Shown here piece after piece: positions 62,751 through 64,000 of a stretch of 64,000 bases of DNA. Position numbers and translations under genes: made by a program. The stretch comes from an uncultured Opitutia bacterium (GTDB taxonomy: Bacteria; Verrucomicrobiota; Verrucomicrobiia; Opitutales; Opitutaceae): the NCBI GenBank assembly GCA_903896015.1, contig CAITWF010000016.1, forward strand, positions 85,392 through 149,391, given 5' to 3'. Numbering within the stretch: the first letter of the stretch is position 1; each line of letters begins with the position of its first letter. Below the pieces are notes generated by a model, which saw nothing but the letters and a program-made list of their open reading frames with translations, searched no databases and was not told the origin of the DNA.

Positions 62751-63734
62751 ATGGACTTCGACGATGACATCCTGAAGGCGTTTCTCGAGCCGCAACTACG
62801 CGACCACGGCGCCAAAGAAGAGATCGACGCGGGCCTGTGGCTCGTCTTCGCCGTGTCCGCGCACGACGCCTTGGAGAACGCCCTCGCGCGCTCGCTGTTG
62901 GCCGCGGCACCGTTCCCCCATCAGTCTGGCCCTTCCGAGGACGATCAGTGGACCGTCTACTACGTCGACACCGCGAACCGCGCCGCCGCCCTGCACTGGC
63001 TCGACGATCTTGCTGCGATTCTTGCCGGTGCGATCCGCACGCCCACGCCCGCCCAGCGCGCGTTGATCAACGACGTCGCGGCATCGGACAAGCCCCACCG
63101 CGCCGCCCAGCAACTCGCCGAGGCGCACACCCGCGGCGAACTTGGCGCCGGTACGATCCGCGATCCCGCGGTCGTGCGTTCCTTGCTCGATCGCCTGCAC
63201 CAGCGCGAACCGCTGTTTTTCGCCGCGTTTCTCACCCTGCTCTCACATCACCTCATCGATCTCGTCGTGCTGCTGCGGCAGCTAATCCCGGAGGACATCG
63301 CCTTGAAAAACGAGATCGTGATGGGCGCCCTCTCGCGCGATCCATTTTTGCAGAGCCGGCAGAATGCCGCGGCGGAAATTCGCAACCTGCTCCTCCGCTT
63401 CCAGCTCATCAACCCGATCGATCAGCAGAAGAACCTCACCATCACGAACCCCTACGCGGTGTTTCTCGAAGTGGTCGGCGACGGTGAGGAGATCAGGGCT
63501 CCGATCGACGGCACGATCGTCACGGTCCCGCGAAAACACTATCTGGACGCCCTTCGCACGACGCGGCGAAACCTCTACCGCGGGGAGGCTTTCAGCACCT
63601 TCGACACGCAGGCGCCGTGGATGACCCAGGATATCGCGTATGCGTTTCGCTTCCTCAAGCAGCGGGTGGACGCCCACCGCGAACTAACGCCACTCGACAC
63701 GCTCGTCATGCTGGAACGCGCGGTGGAGGCGTAG
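62751..63734 (+). CDS. Conserved-looking hypothetical protein
   Basis: Not recognised. 327 residues starting MDFDDDILKAFL, acidic and probably cytoplasmic. The first part is Ala-rich and helical (about 1-165). The middle has a hydrophobic helix, LFFAAFLTLLSHHLIDLVVLL (about 155-180). The C-terminal part has mixed strands (YAVFLEVVGDGEEIRAPIDGTIV) and a helical end (TPLDTLVMLERAV). The APIDGTIV segment recalls a lipoyl/biotinyl-type beta-barrel turn, but no lysine motif is present. It starts 16 bp after the ROK kinase stop. Confidence 0.7.
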   Translation: MDFDDDILKAFLEPQLRDHGAKEEIDAGLWLVFAVSAHDALENALARSLLAAAPFPHQSGPSEDDQWTVYYVDTANRAAALHWLDDLAAILAGAIRTPTPAQRALINDVAASDKPHRAAQQLAEAHTRGELGAGTIRDPAVVRSLLDRLHQREPLFFAAFLTLLSHHLIDLVVLLRQLIPEDIALKNEIVMGALSRDPFLQSRQNAAAEIRNLLLRFQLINPIDQQKNLTITNPYAVFLEVVGDGEEIRAPIDGTIVTVPRKHYLDALRTTRRNLYRGEAFSTFDTQAPWMTQDIAYAFRFLKQRVDAHRELTPLDTLVMLERAVEA

Positions 63735-63775
63735 TCGGCCCAACCGAGATTCTCCGCGCACGCGCGGTTGCATCC

Positions 63776-63803
63776 TTGACAGGTTTTCCGGCTTCTTTAT
63801 TTA
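63776..63803 (+). promoter_or_regulatory. Sigma-70-type promoter of the interrupted arsR-type gene
   Basis: A perfect -35 box TTGACA (63776-63781), 16 bp of spacer, then TATTTA (63798-63803) as the -10 box. It is one of the clearest promoters in this GC-rich window and lies just before the ATG at 63830. Confidence 0.75.
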
Positions 63804-63816
63804 ACCTTTTGGTTAA
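63801..63816. promoter_or_regulatory. Inverted-repeat operator candidate (TTAACC-N4-GGTTAA)
   Basis: Perfect 6-bp half-sites flank TTTT and overlap the 3' end of the -10 box, so a bound dimer would block transcription. AT-rich short-spaced dyads at this position are common autoregulatory sites of ArsR-family repressors. The binding protein is inferred. Confidence 0.6.
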
Positions 63817-63829
63817 TTATAAATGGTTC

Positions 63830-63877
63830 ATGTCCGATCGCCTCAGCAAAACCTTCGCCGCCCTCGCTGATCCGTAA
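63830..63877 (+). pseudogene. ArsR-family regulator, 5' fragment cut by an insertion
   Basis: Only 15 codons are readable: MSDRLSKTFAALADP, then TAA. The start MxxRLxxTFAALADP is the characteristic N-terminus of many ArsR/SmtB winged-helix regulators, which continue with TRRAIL or similar. The last proline codon and the stop (63872-63877) overlap the GTAAGCG element terminus, so the stop comes from inserted DNA. The rest of the gene should lie beyond the window. No good ribosome binding site is seen before the ATG. Confidence 0.65.
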
Positions 63878-64000
63878 GCGTTCAACTCCGACAGGGGGAC
63901 GCCGCGAGCGATTTCGGTTAGACTCTGCTGATGGAATCAGGCGACGACGGCAGGAGACGTGATGGCGGTGGGCGTCGCCACGCGCGCGTTTTTCCACGCA
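63874..64000 (+). mobile_element. Left end of an IS66-family-like insertion sequence (partial)
   Basis: The sequence changes abruptly at GTAAGCGT (63874-63881). IS66-family elements are known to begin with GTAAGCG and to make an 8-bp target duplication; here the 8 bases to the left are GCTGATCC (63866-63873). An ATG at 63931 opens a frame of 23 codons (Arg/Gly-rich start MESGDDGRRRDGG) that runs off the window and may be the first transposase gene. No transposase domain can be seen, so the family call rests on the terminus and position. Confidence 0.6.

Overview
The window is high-GC bacterial DNA, apart from a lower-GC patch near 17.8-18.5 kb. Several features point to Verrucomicrobia of the Opitutaceae type: the outer-membrane receptor at 12.2-15.2 kb, with LSAFEV at its mature N-terminus; the long PurF form shared with Bacteroidetes-like groups; and a long run of exported plant-polysaccharide enzymes. 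This taxonomic placement is an inference from protein style. No rRNA, tRNA or CRISPR array was recognised. Three things stand out: a 24 kb run of 16 mostly exported enzyme genes, a dehydrogenase broken by one in-frame stop, and an insertion sequence cutting an arsR-type gene at the right edge.

Layout. 1-9.1 kb (minus strand): a kinase-like membrane protein lacking all three catalytic motifs, tatC, the GDP-fucose genes fcl and gmd, an FMN reductase and valS. 9.2-17.8 kb (plus): glnD, a TonB-dependent receptor, an SGNH hydrolase and a GAF-domain histidine kinase. 17.8-18.7 kb: a lower-GC patch with two small membrane proteins. 18.7-21.8 kb (minus): a GcvR-like ACT protein, an HNH endonuclease and a DEAD-box RNA helicase. 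21.8-25.3 kb (minus): a compact four-gene sugar-metabolism operon (KGPDC/HPS-like aldolase or decarboxylase, zinc dehydrogenase, SDR, xylose-isomerase-like TIM barrel). Its SDR gene has a premature stop with 39 more in-frame codons behind it.

25.5-49.7 kb (plus) is the main feature: 16 consecutive genes, almost all with signal peptides, separated by a few bases or by ATGA/GTGA overlaps. They encode an exo-rhamnogalacturonan-lyase-like protein (YetA/PL26 type), two GH28 pectinases, four GH29 alpha-L-fucosidases in two paralogous pairs, a GH2 beta-galactosidase, three CE12-type acetylesterase domains in two proteins, a SASA-type esterase, an alpha/beta hydrolase, a beta-lactamase-fold hydrolase, a ThuA-domain protein and a carbohydrate-binding/PKD protein. 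Together they look like a periplasmic or extracellular system for acetylated, fucosylated rhamnogalacturonan-type pectin. No SusC/SusD pair, sugar transporter or dedicated regulator sits beside it.

49.8-64 kb: threonine synthase, then a purine block. Adenosine deaminase is divergent from a nucleosidase-permease pair (salvage); purM and purF (minus) face purL (plus) (de novo synthesis). After these come a ROK sugar kinase, an unrecognised protein and the arsR-type gene. That gene has a clear promoter and operator but is cut after 15 codons by a sequence beginning GTAAGCG, the known terminus of IS66-family elements.
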